Positions 15,406 through 23,588 of a stretch of 42,122 nucleotides of DNA are shown here, one piece after another. Position numbers and translations under genes: made by a program. The notes under the pieces are model-generated. The model was not told where the DNA came from. It worked only from the letters and a program-made list of their open reading frames with translations, and ran no database searches. The number at the start of each line of letters is the position of its first letter. Position 1 is the stretch's first letter. This DNA is from Chloroflexota bacterium (GTDB taxonomy: Bacteria > Chloroflexota > Anaerolineae > Anaerolineales > Villigracilaceae): positions 1 through 42,122 of the forward strand of contig JAEWVF010000001.1 of assembly GCA_023459215.1 (NCBI GenBank), read 5' to 3'.

Positions 15406-16110
15406 ATGCAAATTCGCAAACTTATGTTAATTCTTATTGTTGGCGCCCTGGCGGGAAGCGGTTTTTATCTTTATGGGACGCTGCGCTCCGGCAGCGAGCG
15501 CGGCCAGCAAGTGTGGGCGTTCCTGACCGACCCGGATTCGCGCCCGGAATTGGTGATGCAGGCCGGAGTGCAGTGTCCTGGCGCTCCCTTTGTTTTTCCA
15601 ACCGATGGGCTGGTTGGCTTTATCTGGGATGACTCTTTTCGACCCGGACACCGCCATTCGGGCATCGACATCTTTGCCGGAACTGAGGTCGGGGTTACGC
15701 CTGTCTACGTTGCCTATCCCGGCTACCTGACCCGCGAAGCCGATTGGAAATCGTCGTTGATTGTGCGTATTCCCAGCGACCCGCTTAACCCAGGACAGCA
15801 GGTTTGGACCTATTACACCCACTTGGCCGATGCAAACGGCAATTCAACCATCGTATCCAATTTTCCACCGGGAACCAGTGAAGTTTATGTGGAAGCTGGC
15901 ACCTTGCTCGGCTACCAGGGCAACTATTCCGGTAACCCCGGCAACCCGGTCGGCGTTCACCTCCATTTTTCTGTGGTGAAAGATGATGGTTTCGGGCGTT
16001 TCCTGAACGAGTTGGAAATCGAGAACACGCTTGATCCCTCCCCGTACCTGGGTTTGGCGCTAAACGCGCATCAAAACCCGGATGAGATTCCCTCCTGCGC
16101 GGGGCAATGA
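15406..16110 (+). CDS. M23-family (LytM-type) peptidase, membrane-anchored
   Basis: The 234-aa protein has an N-terminal signal anchor (about residues 5-24) and an M23 metallopeptidase domain. Zinc and catalytic residues are in order: H84 and D88 in GHRHSGIDIF, H139 in YYTHLAD, and H185/H187 in VHLHFSV. Family members cut peptidoglycan cross-links in the envelope. An unusually long insert (about residues 145-162) separates the H139 and HLH motifs. I chose ATG at 15406, next to the anchor; upstream TTG codons lie in or before the -10 element. The stop overlaps the following SDR start (ATGA), so the two are co-translated. Confidence 0.85.
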   Translation: MQIRKLMLILIVGALAGSGFYLYGTLRSGSERGQQVWAFLTDPDSRPELVMQAGVQCPGAPFVFPTDGLVGFIWDDSFRPGHRHSGIDIFAGTEVGVTPVYVAYPGYLTREADWKSSLIVRIPSDPLNPGQQVWTYYTHLADANGNSTIVSNFPPGTSEVYVEAGTLLGYQGNYSGNPGNPVGVHLHFSVVKDDGFGRFLNELEIENTLDPSPYLGLALNAHQNPDEIPSCAGQ

Positions 16111-16763
16111 TGATGGATTTAAACGGCAAAGTGGTGCTGGTTACTGGCGCTGGGCGCGGACAAGGCCGCAGCCTGGCATTAAAGCTGGCTGCGCAAGGCG
16201 CGATCCTGGCCTTGAACGATATTTCCCCGCTCAATGTGGATGAAGTTGCCGGTCAAATTATTGCGAGCGGTGGTCAGGCGCATGTCTACTTGCATGATGT
16301 CGCCAAAAAAGTGGCTGTGCAATCCCTGGTTAACCAGGTGCTGGATGCGCATGGCCGCATCGATATTCTGATCAATCATGCCAATGTTCAACCGCCCGCC
16401 GGCCTGCTGGCGATGGACGAGTGGGACCTGCACCGGGTTTTTGAAGTCAATACGATTGGCGTTTTCCTGACGATGCAATCGGTCGGGCGGGTGATGCGCG
16501 AGCAGGGCAGCGGATTAATGATTAATCTGCTTGGCGACCTCGATGCGCTGCCCTCTGCGGCAGGATTTGCCAGCCAGTGGGCGGTTGCCGGCTTAACCCG
16601 CAAGGCGGCGGCAGAATTATCGGCGGCCCAAATCCGGGTATATGCTTTGGCGCGCGGCTGGGCTGCCCCTGATGTGTTTTTTCCCAGCGCAGAAGAAGCT
16701 GTTCTGGCGCTGTGCGGTTCGCAACAGATTCCAACCGGTTCGATCCTTGGGTTATCTGCCTGA
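16107..16763 (+). CDS. SDR-family protein with lost catalytic residues
   Basis: The 218-aa protein keeps the NAD(P)-binding N-terminus of short-chain dehydrogenases (TGAGRGQG at about residues 14-21, LNDIS, HDVAK, and NHAN in place of NNAG). The active site is changed: the usual Y-x-x-x-K before AVAGLTR is GFASQ, so Tyr and Lys are both gone, and the catalytic-Ser strand reads NLLGDLDA. It is also short, ending soon after the PG-motif region (ALARGWAAPDV). It is probably a non-catalytic nucleotide-binding relative. Start codons at 16107, 16110 and 16113 are all possible; the first overlaps the M23 stop. Confidence 0.8.
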   Translation: MMMDLNGKVVLVTGAGRGQGRSLALKLAAQGAILALNDISPLNVDEVAGQIIASGGQAHVYLHDVAKKVAVQSLVNQVLDAHGRIDILINHANVQPPAGLLAMDEWDLHRVFEVNTIGVFLTMQSVGRVMREQGSGLMINLLGDLDALPSAAGFASQWAVAGLTRKAAAELSAAQIRVYALARGWAAPDVFFPSAEEAVLALCGSQQIPTGSILGLSA

Positions 16764-16776
16764 GGCAGGAGGCTTT

Positions 16777-17175
16777 ATGTATATCTTTGTGCGTTTGACG
16801 GCCGTTGTGACCATCCTGTTCGGTGTCCTGTTGATGCTGGCCGGGATTGGCGGCTCTGTATATGGCTTTTTCCAGAACGATAATGTCACCACGATGATTA
16901 ATACCGCGCTTGAGCAAGCCAACGATCTGCGCCGGGTGGTGAATGCAGGTTATGCGGGGGTCATTCTGGGAACCGTTACGTTCATTTTCGGCATGTTCAC
17001 TGCGGCTTTGGGGCAACTTCTGCTGGTTTTTGTCGACCTGGCCACCCATTCCCGTGAGACCAATGTGCTCTTGCGCGGCCTCCGTGTGCGCGCCCTGGCA
17101 AAGCCGGCGGTCTCTGCGCCGGCCAGCGCCGAAGATGAAAAATTATATGAGGCCGAGTTTGAATCGGTAGGTTGA
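16777..17175 (+). CDS. Small membrane protein, two transmembrane helices
   Basis: The 132-aa protein has hydrophobic segments at about residues 7-31 and 52-80, with a short polar loop containing EQANDLRR between them. A cytoplasmic-looking tail with a basic patch (RGLRVRALAKP) and an acidic end follows. I do not recognise a family. AGGAGG directly before ATG at 16777 fixes the start, although the frame is open upstream inside the SDR gene. It is 13 bases downstream of the SDR gene, so it is probably in the same transcript. Confidence 0.65.
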   Translation: MYIFVRLTAVVTILFGVLLMLAGIGGSVYGFFQNDNVTTMINTALEQANDLRRVVNAGYAGVILGTVTFIFGMFTAALGQLLLVFVDLATHSRETNVLLRGLRVRALAKPAVSAPASAEDEKLYEAEFESVG

Positions 17176-17202
17176 TCCTTTATCCGGGACAGTTTAACTT
17201 TC

Positions 17203-17228
17203 CGGGTTGGCGCGTATGTTCCAACCCG
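17203..17228. other. Intergenic hairpin before the YibE/F gene
   Basis: CGGGTTGG and CCAACCCG pair perfectly around a 10-base loop. No T-run follows on either strand, so it is not a standard terminator. It lies 45 bases before the next start codon and might affect mRNA stability. Confidence 0.5.
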
Positions 17229-17273
17229 TCTATGTTTGCGCCTTGAAAATGAATCCATTCGTGGAAATAAGTA

Positions 17274-18503
17274 ATGACAAAACCTGAAAAAACGACCAAT
17301 CCATTCCCGCGCAGCTTCGTTATCCTGACCGTGGTAATTTTGTTCCTGGCCGCGGCATTCGCCATCTGGGGTGTTCCGTACTTCTTCCAGCCGCCGCCCG
17401 TGGAAGGTATTTCCGCCACTTATGGCACCGGAACCCTGCGCGCGCGGATCGAATCCATCATCGAAGAAGGCCAGGTCGATATGGATGGCTTTTCGCAGAA
17501 TTACCAGGTGATGCGGGTGGAACTGCTCGAAGGGGAGTACCAGGGTATCCTGATGGAGGTCGATTACGGCCTGCGCCAGGTGCGCCCCGACTTTACGCCT
17601 TTTGCGCCCGGCGAGGAGATTTTTATCACCCTGGGCAAACGCCCCGATGGTGTGCTTTCGGCATTCTATGTCGAATTTGTGCGCTCCCGTTCTTTGTTGA
17701 TTTTGCTGGGTGTTTTTATCCTGGCCATCCTGCTGATCAGCGGCTGGAAGGGACTGCGCGCCATTTTGGCGATGGCCTTCAGCCTGCTGGTCATTATCGG
17801 CTACATCATCCCGCATATCCTGGCTGGGGAAGACCCGGTCACCATAAGCCTGATTGGGTCGGCCATCTTGCTGGGGGTATCGTTGTATGTCACCTACGGC
17901 TGGAATCTTAAAACCCACGCTTCGGTCTTGAGCATGGTTTTTGTCTTGTTCCTGACTGGTATGTTGGCGGTACTGTTCATCAGTTTGACCCGTCTGAGCG
18001 GTTATGGCAGCGAAGACGCCCTTTTCCTGGCGCAGATGTCGAATGTGACGATCAACCTGCGCGGCTTGCTGTTGGGCGGATTGATCATCGGTGCCCTGGG
18101 CGTGCTGGATGACCTGGTTACCACTCAATCCTCGGCGGTGTTTGAACTGCATCATGCCAACCCCGCGCTGAAATTTTGGGACTTGTTCCGCATGGCCATG
18201 CGCATCGGCCAGGATCATGTTGCCGCAACGGTCAATACCCTGGTTCTGGCTTACGCTGGCGCTTCGCTGCCGACCCTTTTGCTGTTCACCCTTGGCAGCG
18301 GCAATTATGGCTTCCTGATCAATACCGAGATGGTGGCGGAAGAGATTGTCCGCACCCTGGTCGGTTCGCTTGGTTTGGTGGCAGCAGTGCCGGTGACAAC
18401 GGCGATTGCCATTTCCCTGGCCTTGTTCAGCCATAAACTGGGTTGGCTGCGGCCTTTCCTCGGTCCGGAAACGGGCAGCGGGGGCCATTCTCATCAGCAC
18501 TAA
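17274..18503 (+). CDS. YibE/F-family multi-pass membrane protein
   Basis: The 409-aa protein matches the YibE/F family: an N-terminal anchor (about residues 15-36), an extracytoplasmic beta-rich region (about 50-135, VRSRSLLILLGVF beginning the membrane part) and then seven or so helices. Recognisable blocks are GWKGLRAILAM, GLIIGALGVLDDLVTTQ and FRMAMRIGQDHVAATVNTLVLAYAG. The family's function is not established; a transport role has been proposed. The C-terminus is short and His-rich (GGHSHQH). ATG at 17274 has only a weak GGAAATAAG upstream. A strong terminator follows. Confidence 0.85.
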   Translation: MTKPEKTTNPFPRSFVILTVVILFLAAAFAIWGVPYFFQPPPVEGISATYGTGTLRARIESIIEEGQVDMDGFSQNYQVMRVELLEGEYQGILMEVDYGLRQVRPDFTPFAPGEEIFITLGKRPDGVLSAFYVEFVRSRSLLILLGVFILAILLISGWKGLRAILAMAFSLLVIIGYIIPHILAGEDPVTISLIGSAILLGVSLYVTYGWNLKTHASVLSMVFVLFLTGMLAVLFISLTRLSGYGSEDALFLAQMSNVTINLRGLLLGGLIIGALGVLDDLVTTQSSAVFELHHANPALKFWDLFRMAMRIGQDHVAATVNTLVLAYAGASLPTLLLFTLGSGNYGFLINTEMVAEEIVRTLVGSLGLVAAVPVTTAIAISLALFSHKLGWLRPFLGPETGSGGHSHQH

Positions 18504-18516
18504 CAGATAGCCTTGA

Positions 18517-18559
18517 AAATCAAGCGGCGACTACCATCGAGGCAGTCGCCGTTTGATTT
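18517..18559. terminator. Bidirectional terminator between convergent genes
   Basis: AAATCAA-G-CGGCGACT and AGTCGCCG-TTTGATTT pair around an 11-base loop. The AT-rich outer arms provide U-rich tracts in both directions. It sits between the YibE/F stop and the oxidoreductase stop. Confidence 0.8.
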
Positions 18560-18576
18560 ATGTGAGTTTGGTGAGA

Positions 18577-19995
18577 TTACAGGCTGCCGAAAACGCGCCG
18601 GTACAGGTCTGATTCAAGCAGGTTGTTGGGATCGGTGCGTCGCTTGAGCGCTTTGAAGCGCTCGACCGTCTCTTCGCCCAGGTAACGCTTGGCGGTTTCA
18701 GGCGCTGTTTCGCTGTTCTTGGCGAAGTAGAACCGTCCGCCGGCTTCGAGCACAATCTGGTCGAGTTCCTGCAACATGGAAGATAAACCGGCGCGGTTGC
18801 CGTTGGTGACTTTGAAATCCAGGGCCAGCGAGAACCCGTCCACCGCATGGCTGAGCAGGAACTTGTCGGGGCGGTGACGTTTGGTAACGCCCAGGTAGGA
18901 AGGCAGGCCGCGTTTTTGGGTCAGGCTCAATAGCTCGCGCCAGGCGTCTTTGACCGTTTCCTTGGGGATAAAGGATTGGTACTGGATCAATCCGCCGCGT
19001 CCGTAAGCCAGTTCCCAGTTGGGAACATAATCGAGCAGGAAGTGGAAGGCGGCGTGCGATTGCTTGTAATTGCCTTCGCGCATCCCGGCGATATATTTGG
19101 CGGTGTTCACCAGCCAGACGCCGGGGTTGATCATGAACGGGGCCATGAAGTAGTGAATAATCGATTTCGGGAAAACGCCAAACATGGTGGCTGGCAGGGT
19201 CTGGTAGGAAACCTGCATGGTTTTCTTGGCTTCCGGATCTTCACCTTCGTGGATGTATTTGGCGGTGTGGAGTTGCCCGCGGCCCAGGCCTTTGCCGCCG
19301 GCCGTCGAATCGAGCCAGCCGACGGTGTAATCGTTGATCGGGGCGTTGTCGAACAATTCCTGCACATGGGTTTCCAGATCGGGAACATTCCAGGCGCGCA
19401 CGTTGAGCAGGCCGGAGTAAACCCGTTTCATCTGCAAGGTGATCGAGGTGAAAACGCCCAACATGCCCATGCCCGAAATCAGGGCGTGGAACAGGTCGCC
19501 GTTCAGGCTGGGTGAGCAGGTTACTTCGGCGCCGGTTGGCAGCAGGGCTTTGAATTCGACCACATGCTCGCCGATGGTGCCCATTTTGAAGTTGTTCTTG
19601 CCGTGAATGTTCATGCCCAGGCAGCCGCCCAGGGTGGTGGTCATGGTTCCCGAAACCACCGGCGGCCACCAGCCATCGGACAGGATGTGTTGCCACAGCT
19701 TTTGCAGGGTGACGCCGGGTTCGCAGGTGATTCGCCCGGTTTCAGGATTCCACTCGATGATGCGGTTCATATCCTGAATGTCCATGATGATACCGCCCCC
19801 GTTCAGGGCGGCATCGTTGTAACTGCGGCCAGCGCCGCGCAAGGTAACAGTTAAGCCATTTTGTTTGGCTGTTTTGAAAATCTCGAGCATTTGTTCCACG
19901 CTGGTTGGCTTGTACAGGTAGGCTTGAGCCTTGAGCGAGTGCCCAAAATTTTCAAGCGTCGCAAGACGCTCAAAGGGAAGGGAAAGGTTGGTCAT
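18577..19995 (-). CDS. FAD-linked oxidase, DprE1-like
   Basis: The 472-aa protein is a PP-fold (FAD_binding_4) oxidoreductase. The N-terminal FAD domain shows RGAGRSYNDAALNGGGIIMD, EPGVTLQKLWQHIL, GTMTTTLGGCLGMNIHGKNN and GTIGEHVVEF. The C-terminal part (from about residue 210) would bind substrate. With an SDR reductase directly upstream it looks like the DprE1/DprE2 pair, which epimerises a lipid-linked ribose to arabinose by oxidation then reduction; plant-type sterol reductase DHCR24 is a related alternative. ATG at 19993-19995 starts just before the conserved region, with a modest AAGAG site; the frame extends upstream without support. Confidence 0.75.
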   Translation of the reverse strand: MTNLSLPFERLATLENFGHSLKAQAYLYKPTSVEQMLEIFKTAKQNGLTVTLRGAGRSYNDAALNGGGIIMDIQDMNRIIEWNPETGRITCEPGVTLQKLWQHILSDGWWPPVVSGTMTTTLGGCLGMNIHGKNNFKMGTIGEHVVEFKALLPTGAEVTCSPSLNGDLFHALISGMGMLGVFTSITLQMKRVYSGLLNVRAWNVPDLETHVQELFDNAPINDYTVGWLDSTAGGKGLGRGQLHTAKYIHEGEDPEAKKTMQVSYQTLPATMFGVFPKSIIHYFMAPFMINPGVWLVNTAKYIAGMREGNYKQSHAAFHFLLDYVPNWELAYGRGGLIQYQSFIPKETVKDAWRELLSLTQKRGLPSYLGVTKRHRPDKFLLSHAVDGFSLALDFKVTNGNRAGLSSMLQELDQIVLEAGGRFYFAKNSETAPETAKRYLGEETVERFKALKRRTDPNNLLESDLYRRVFGSL

Positions 19996-20057
19996 AGGTG
20001 CTCTTTTGCTGAATGCGACTATCCGAGGTTGTTTCCAGGTATGGGGCTCGAATAATC

Positions 20058-20840
20058 CTAGAAGGTTAACCGCCGGAAGATGACCGACGGGATGTGACGA
20101 ATGATGTGCATGAGCAATCCCCATTGGGCCGGGACGTAGACGGTCTGTTTGCGCGCCCGCATGGCTTTGAAGATGCCTTCGGCGGCTTTTTCTGGGCTGA
20201 TAATCATCGGGGTGCGCGGATTGTCCCTGGTCATGGCGGTGGCGACGAAGCCTGGTTTCACCGTCAGAACGCTGATCCCGTGACGGGTGAGTCTGTTCCG
20301 CAGCGCCTCGAGATAGGTGTGCAGGGCGGCCTTCGAAGCGTTATAGGCCGGGGCGCCGACGCGGCCCCGATCCCCGGCAACGGAACCGATACCCACGATT
20401 TGACCGGCCTTGACAGCCTGGAAATAAGCTGCGGCTGGGTTTAGCCAGGCCAGCGCACCCAGGTAGTTCACCTGGGTCATTTCGATGTCTTTGGCCGGAT
20501 TGAATTCATTCAGTTTGACCACCTGCAAAATGCCGGCGTTATAAATGATAGCATCCAGCCCGCCCAGTTTTTTGACGATTTCATTGAACAATTGCGGAAC
20601 CTGTTCGACATCTTTCACGTCATGAACGAAAGGCAGGGCGCGCTGTTCAGCATGTTTTTGGTTAATTTTTTCGCACAGGTCTTGCAGCAGGTCTGCGCGG
20701 CGTCCCAGCAGGGCAAGCTGGTAACCCTCGTCAGCGAGTTTGTGCGCCAGGGCTGCGCCAATACCGCTCGATGCGCCAATCAGCAGGGCGCGCCGGTAAT
20801 TTTTGAGGGGGGTGTGATGGGAAAGGCGGTTTTCAGCCAT
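20058..20840 (-). CDS. SDR-family oxidoreductase, DprE2-like
   Basis: The 260-aa classical short-chain dehydrogenase has GASSGIGAALA (NAD(P) loop), YNAG, IGSVAGDRGRVGAPAYNASK (catalytic Ser, Tyr and Lys all present) and VKPGFVATAMT. The sequence style and its place beside a DprE1-like oxidase suggest that it reduces the keto intermediate that enzyme makes. A C-terminal hydrophobic stretch near WGLLMHIIRHIPSVIF could touch the membrane, as suits a lipid-linked substrate. GGAG six bases before ATG at 20838-20840 decides the start over upstream codons. The pair is transcribed divergently from the GGDEF gene. Confidence 0.8.
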   Translation of the reverse strand: MAENRLSHHTPLKNYRRALLIGASSGIGAALAHKLADEGYQLALLGRRADLLQDLCEKINQKHAEQRALPFVHDVKDVEQVPQLFNEIVKKLGGLDAIIYNAGILQVVKLNEFNPAKDIEMTQVNYLGALAWLNPAAAYFQAVKAGQIVGIGSVAGDRGRVGAPAYNASKAALHTYLEALRNRLTRHGISVLTVKPGFVATAMTRDNPRTPMIISPEKAAEGIFKAMRARKQTVYVPAQWGLLMHIIRHIPSVIFRRLTF

Positions 20841-20913
20841 AATTAACTCCATATTTCTTAAGAAAAATGCAATTTTAATGATTTTAGCATACTCTAATGT
20901 GCAATCCGTCACT

Positions 20914-20919
20914 TATAAT
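20914..20919 (+). promoter_or_regulatory. -10 element TATAAT upstream of the GGDEF gene
   Basis: A perfect TATAAT lies 47 bases before ATG 20967, predicting a start near 20926 and a leader of about 40 bases. The -35 region (ACTCTA at 17 bases) is poor. The divergent SDR gene must have its promoter in the same 126-base gap. Confidence 0.5.
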
Positions 20920-20966
20920 CGTGACATCTATCCCGCCCATTGGTGGGTTGCACAACCTTTAAAATT

Positions 20967-22211
20967 ATGAGCGATTTTCGACATCAATGGTTGTCCGCTT
21001 TTCGTGAGCGCTTACAAAAAACGGCTCTTTCTCCTGCTGAACAGCAATCGTATCTTGATGTGCTGACTTCTTTGTTTGAGGGGTTGCTCAATGTAGATGC
21101 GAACGTTCAATATGAACAGACGGCTGAAGTCTTGTCTTCGCGTTTGTTCTCTCATCACAACCTGTTGGGGGTCATTCGCCAGCAAGCGGCTGAATTGGAT
21201 GCGGTCAAGCGTTTGAGTTACAGTTTGACAACCAATCTTGAACTGCAAGCCGTGCTCGACAACGTGGTGACTGAGGCAATGCAGTTGGTCAAGAATGCGC
21301 GCAATTCACACATTTACCTGTATCAAAACAATCAATTGCGTTTCGGGGCCTCGCTGGATGGGCAGGGCTTAAGGAACAAGGAGTTATGGCCGCCCAGGCC
21401 GGAGGGGATCACGTATCGGGCAGCCCATTCCAAAGAGACACTCATCATTGAAAACCTGCGCCTGGACCCTTTGTTTGCCAATATGCCTGATGATTGGTCC
21501 GGCTCCCTGATCAGCATTCCGCTGATGATGGCTGATTCGGTGATTGGGGTGATGAATCTTTCGCGCTGGCAGGTCGGTTCGTTTTCTCAGGCGGAACAGC
21601 GCCTGCTCAAATTGCTGGCCGATCAGGCCGGGATTGCGATTATCAATGCCAGACTGCACGAGGCAGTTTCGCGCCAGGCGCTTAGCGATACCCTGACCGG
21701 CCTGCCCAACCGGCGCGCGCTCGACCGCTACATTGACCATCAGGTCAGCCGCACCAATCGCACCGGGCGGCCTTTCGCGGTGCTGATGATGGATTTGGAT
21801 GGATTCAAAGCCGTGAACGACACCTGGGGACATGCGGTCGGCGACCATGTTTTGCACGATATTGCCGCTTTCCTGATGTCCATTTCGCGCGCCAGCGATT
21901 TCCTGGCCCGTTATGGCGGCGATGAGATAAGCATGGTATTGCCGGAAACAGCAGCCGACGTCGCGGCCAGGGTTGCGGAGAATATTCGTCAGCGCTTCTC
22001 GGGGTTTGCCTGCTTCCTGCCCGATGGCTCTGCTTGCCGCCTGGGCATTTCCGGCGGCATTGCGATTTACCCCACCCATGCCCGCTCGGCTGCCGACTTG
22101 CTGCGCGCTGCCGATGAGGCCCTTTATCGCGCCAAGAAACATGCGCGCGGCACCTTCCAGGTAGCCAAGGGCGTGACAGGCGAGTTGCAAATGCCAAACG
22201 TCAAATCGTAG
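20967..22211 (+). CDS. GAF-GGDEF diguanylate cyclase
   Basis: The 414-aa soluble protein has an N-terminal helical region (about residues 1-70), a GAF sensor domain (about 75-235, including ITYRAAHSKETLIIENLRL and GSLISIPLMMADSVIGVMNL) and a GGDEF domain (about 250-405). The active-site loop reads RYGGDEISMVLPE, with LTGLPNRRAL and LDGFKAVNDTWGHAVGD also present, so it should make cyclic di-GMP from two GTP. The fifth position, Ile rather than Phe, is a tolerated variant. No RxxD inhibitory site is obvious in the expected place. ATG at 20967 has no clear Shine-Dalgarno site. Confidence 0.9.
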   Translation: MSDFRHQWLSAFRERLQKTALSPAEQQSYLDVLTSLFEGLLNVDANVQYEQTAEVLSSRLFSHHNLLGVIRQQAAELDAVKRLSYSLTTNLELQAVLDNVVTEAMQLVKNARNSHIYLYQNNQLRFGASLDGQGLRNKELWPPRPEGITYRAAHSKETLIIENLRLDPLFANMPDDWSGSLISIPLMMADSVIGVMNLSRWQVGSFSQAEQRLLKLLADQAGIAIINARLHEAVSRQALSDTLTGLPNRRALDRYIDHQVSRTNRTGRPFAVLMMDLDGFKAVNDTWGHAVGDHVLHDIAAFLMSISRASDFLARYGGDEISMVLPETAADVAARVAENIRQRFSGFACFLPDGSACRLGISGGIAIYPTHARSAADLLRAADEALYRAKKHARGTFQVAKGVTGELQMPNVKS

Positions 22212-22234
22212 CAGACCGAACTTTTTGGCAGGTT

Positions 22235-22278
22235 ACGGGTTGTTATATCATGTCCGAGGGTATAAACAACCCGTTTTT
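22235..22278 (+). terminator. Terminator or attenuator just before the lipid kinase gene
   Basis: ACGGGTTGTTATA (22235-22247) pairs with TATAAACAACCCGT (22261-22274) with one bulged base and is followed by TTTTT. The T-run ends four bases before the GGAGG of the next gene, so it may end the GGDEF transcript or modulate the next one. Confidence 0.65.
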
Positions 22279-22291
22279 CTTTGGAGGCGAG

Positions 22292-23206
22292 ATGGCATCA
22301 AAAGCCAAACTTATCTTTAATCCGATGGCCGATATGGGCGAAGCCTGGAAGGTAGCCAACGACCTGCGTCCAATCGCCAACCAGCATGGCGCGGAGTGGA
22401 GCGGGACTGTCTATCCAACCCACGCCACCGAACTGGCCCGCCAGGCAGCCGAACAGGGCTACGAACGGGTGATTGCCCTGGGCGGCGATGGAACCGCCCA
22501 TGAAGTGGTGAATGGCCTGATGCAAGTCCCAGCCGGGCGGCGACCGGCCCTCGGCGTGGTGCCGATTGGCTCGGGCAATGATTTTGCCCATGCGCTTGGC
22601 GTCCCGAAGGCTGCCGACCGCGCCCTGATGCACGCCTTGCAGGGCCAGCCCTCGCCCATCGACCTGGGGCTGATGACTGATGAAAACGGCCGCCAGGAAT
22701 ACTTTGACAATACCCTGGGCCTCGGTTTTGATGCCGTTGTCACCATCCGCTCGCACAAATTGCCCCTGTTGCGCGGCTTTTTGATGTATTTGGTGGCGGT
22801 CCTGCAAACCATTGTTGTCAACCACCAGCCGGCCCTGATGAAAATCGAAATGGATGGACAGTTGATTGAACAGGCCAACATTATGCTAACCCTGTGCAAC
22901 GGGCCGCGTCAGGGCGGCGGTTTCCTGGTGGCCCCGGAGGCCAAAAATAATGACGGTATCCTGCACTACGCAATGATTGGGCGCTGTTCGCGTCTGACCA
23001 TGCTGCGGATTTTGCCGGAAGTGATGAAAGGCACTCACGGGCGTTTCCCGCAGGTGATGCTTGGAACCACACGCCGCCTGAGCCTGATTTCCGATTTACC
23101 GCTTTATATCCACGCTGACGGCGAGGTTTACACCAGTTTTGGTAGCAACCTGCGCCAGGTCAGCTTCGAAATTTTGCCCGATGCTTTGCAAGTCATAAAA
23201 GGATAA
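22292..23206 (+). CDS. Diacylglycerol-kinase-family lipid kinase
   Basis: The 304-aa protein has the DAGK catalytic domain in its N-terminal half: KLIFNPMA, the nucleotide loop GGDGTAHEVVNGL (about residues 71-83) and GSGNDFAHALGVP (about 100-112). A C-terminal beta-rich substrate domain ends with LPLYIHADGEVY. It would phosphorylate diacylglycerol or a related lipid with ATP at the membrane, as DgkB and YegS do. GGAGG precedes ATG at 22292; an in-frame upstream ATG lies inside the preceding hairpin and is less likely. The MazG-like gene follows by two bases. Confidence 0.88.
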   Translation: MASKAKLIFNPMADMGEAWKVANDLRPIANQHGAEWSGTVYPTHATELARQAAEQGYERVIALGGDGTAHEVVNGLMQVPAGRRPALGVVPIGSGNDFAHALGVPKAADRALMHALQGQPSPIDLGLMTDENGRQEYFDNTLGLGFDAVVTIRSHKLPLLRGFLMYLVAVLQTIVVNHQPALMKIEMDGQLIEQANIMLTLCNGPRQGGGFLVAPEAKNNDGILHYAMIGRCSRLTMLRILPEVMKGTHGRFPQVMLGTTRRLSLISDLPLYIHADGEVYTSFGSNLRQVSFEILPDALQVIKG

Positions 23207-23208
23207 CC

Positions 23209-23550
23209 ATGCCGACCCTCAAAGATTTGAACGATTACCAACGCGAGTCACGCAAAACCTGGAACCTGGTGCATACTGACCACCCGATTGTTTATCCGAC
23301 CCTGGGGCTGGTCAACGAGGCGGGGGAATTGGCCGGGAAGGTCAAGAAGATTTTTCGCGATCACGGCGGCCAGGTCAGCGAGGCTGACCGCGAGGCGCTG
23401 AAATATGAATTGGGCGATGTGCTTTGGTACCTGGCCCAGATCGCCACCGAGCTTGACATCCCCTTGCAGGAAGTGGCCGAAGCGAACCTGGAAAAACTTT
23501 TCTCGCGCCTGGAGCGAGGCAAAATCAAAGGCGAAGGCGATTACCGCTAA
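23209..23550 (+). CDS. MazG-like nucleotide pyrophosphohydrolase
   Basis: The 113-aa protein is one MazG-type all-alpha NTP pyrophosphatase unit. The metal-binding pattern is NEAGELAGKVKK (E-x-x-E) and then ELGDVLWYLAQIATELDI (E-x-x-D). Such enzymes hydrolyse (d)NTPs to monophosphates and help clear damaged nucleotides. It matches the short stand-alone members in length. AAAGGA before ATG at 23209 overlaps the end of the lipid kinase gene, so they form an operon. It ends inside the A-tract of a strong terminator. Confidence 0.85.
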   Translation: MPTLKDLNDYQRESRKTWNLVHTDHPIVYPTLGLVNEAGELAGKVKKIFRDHGGQVSEADREALKYELGDVLWYLAQIATELDIPLQEVAEANLEKLFSRLERGKIKGEGDYR

Positions 23551-23587
23551 AAAACCGGGAAGCTGCGAACAGCTTCCCGGTTTTTCT
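23549..23587. terminator. Strong bidirectional terminator
   Basis: A perfect 16-bp stem (AAAAACCGGGAAGCTG with CAGCTTCCCGGTTTTT) closes on a CGAA tetraloop and has T-rich tails on both strands. It separates the convergent MazG-like gene and the nuclease-like gene. Confidence 0.92.
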
Positions 23588-23588
23588 T

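Noticed and set aside
16950..18500. Long minus-strand open frame (about 516 codons) opposite the YibE/F gene
   Set aside because: Its composition is rich in Gln, His and Arg with no hydrophobic or domain pattern. The plus strand encodes a clear membrane protein there.
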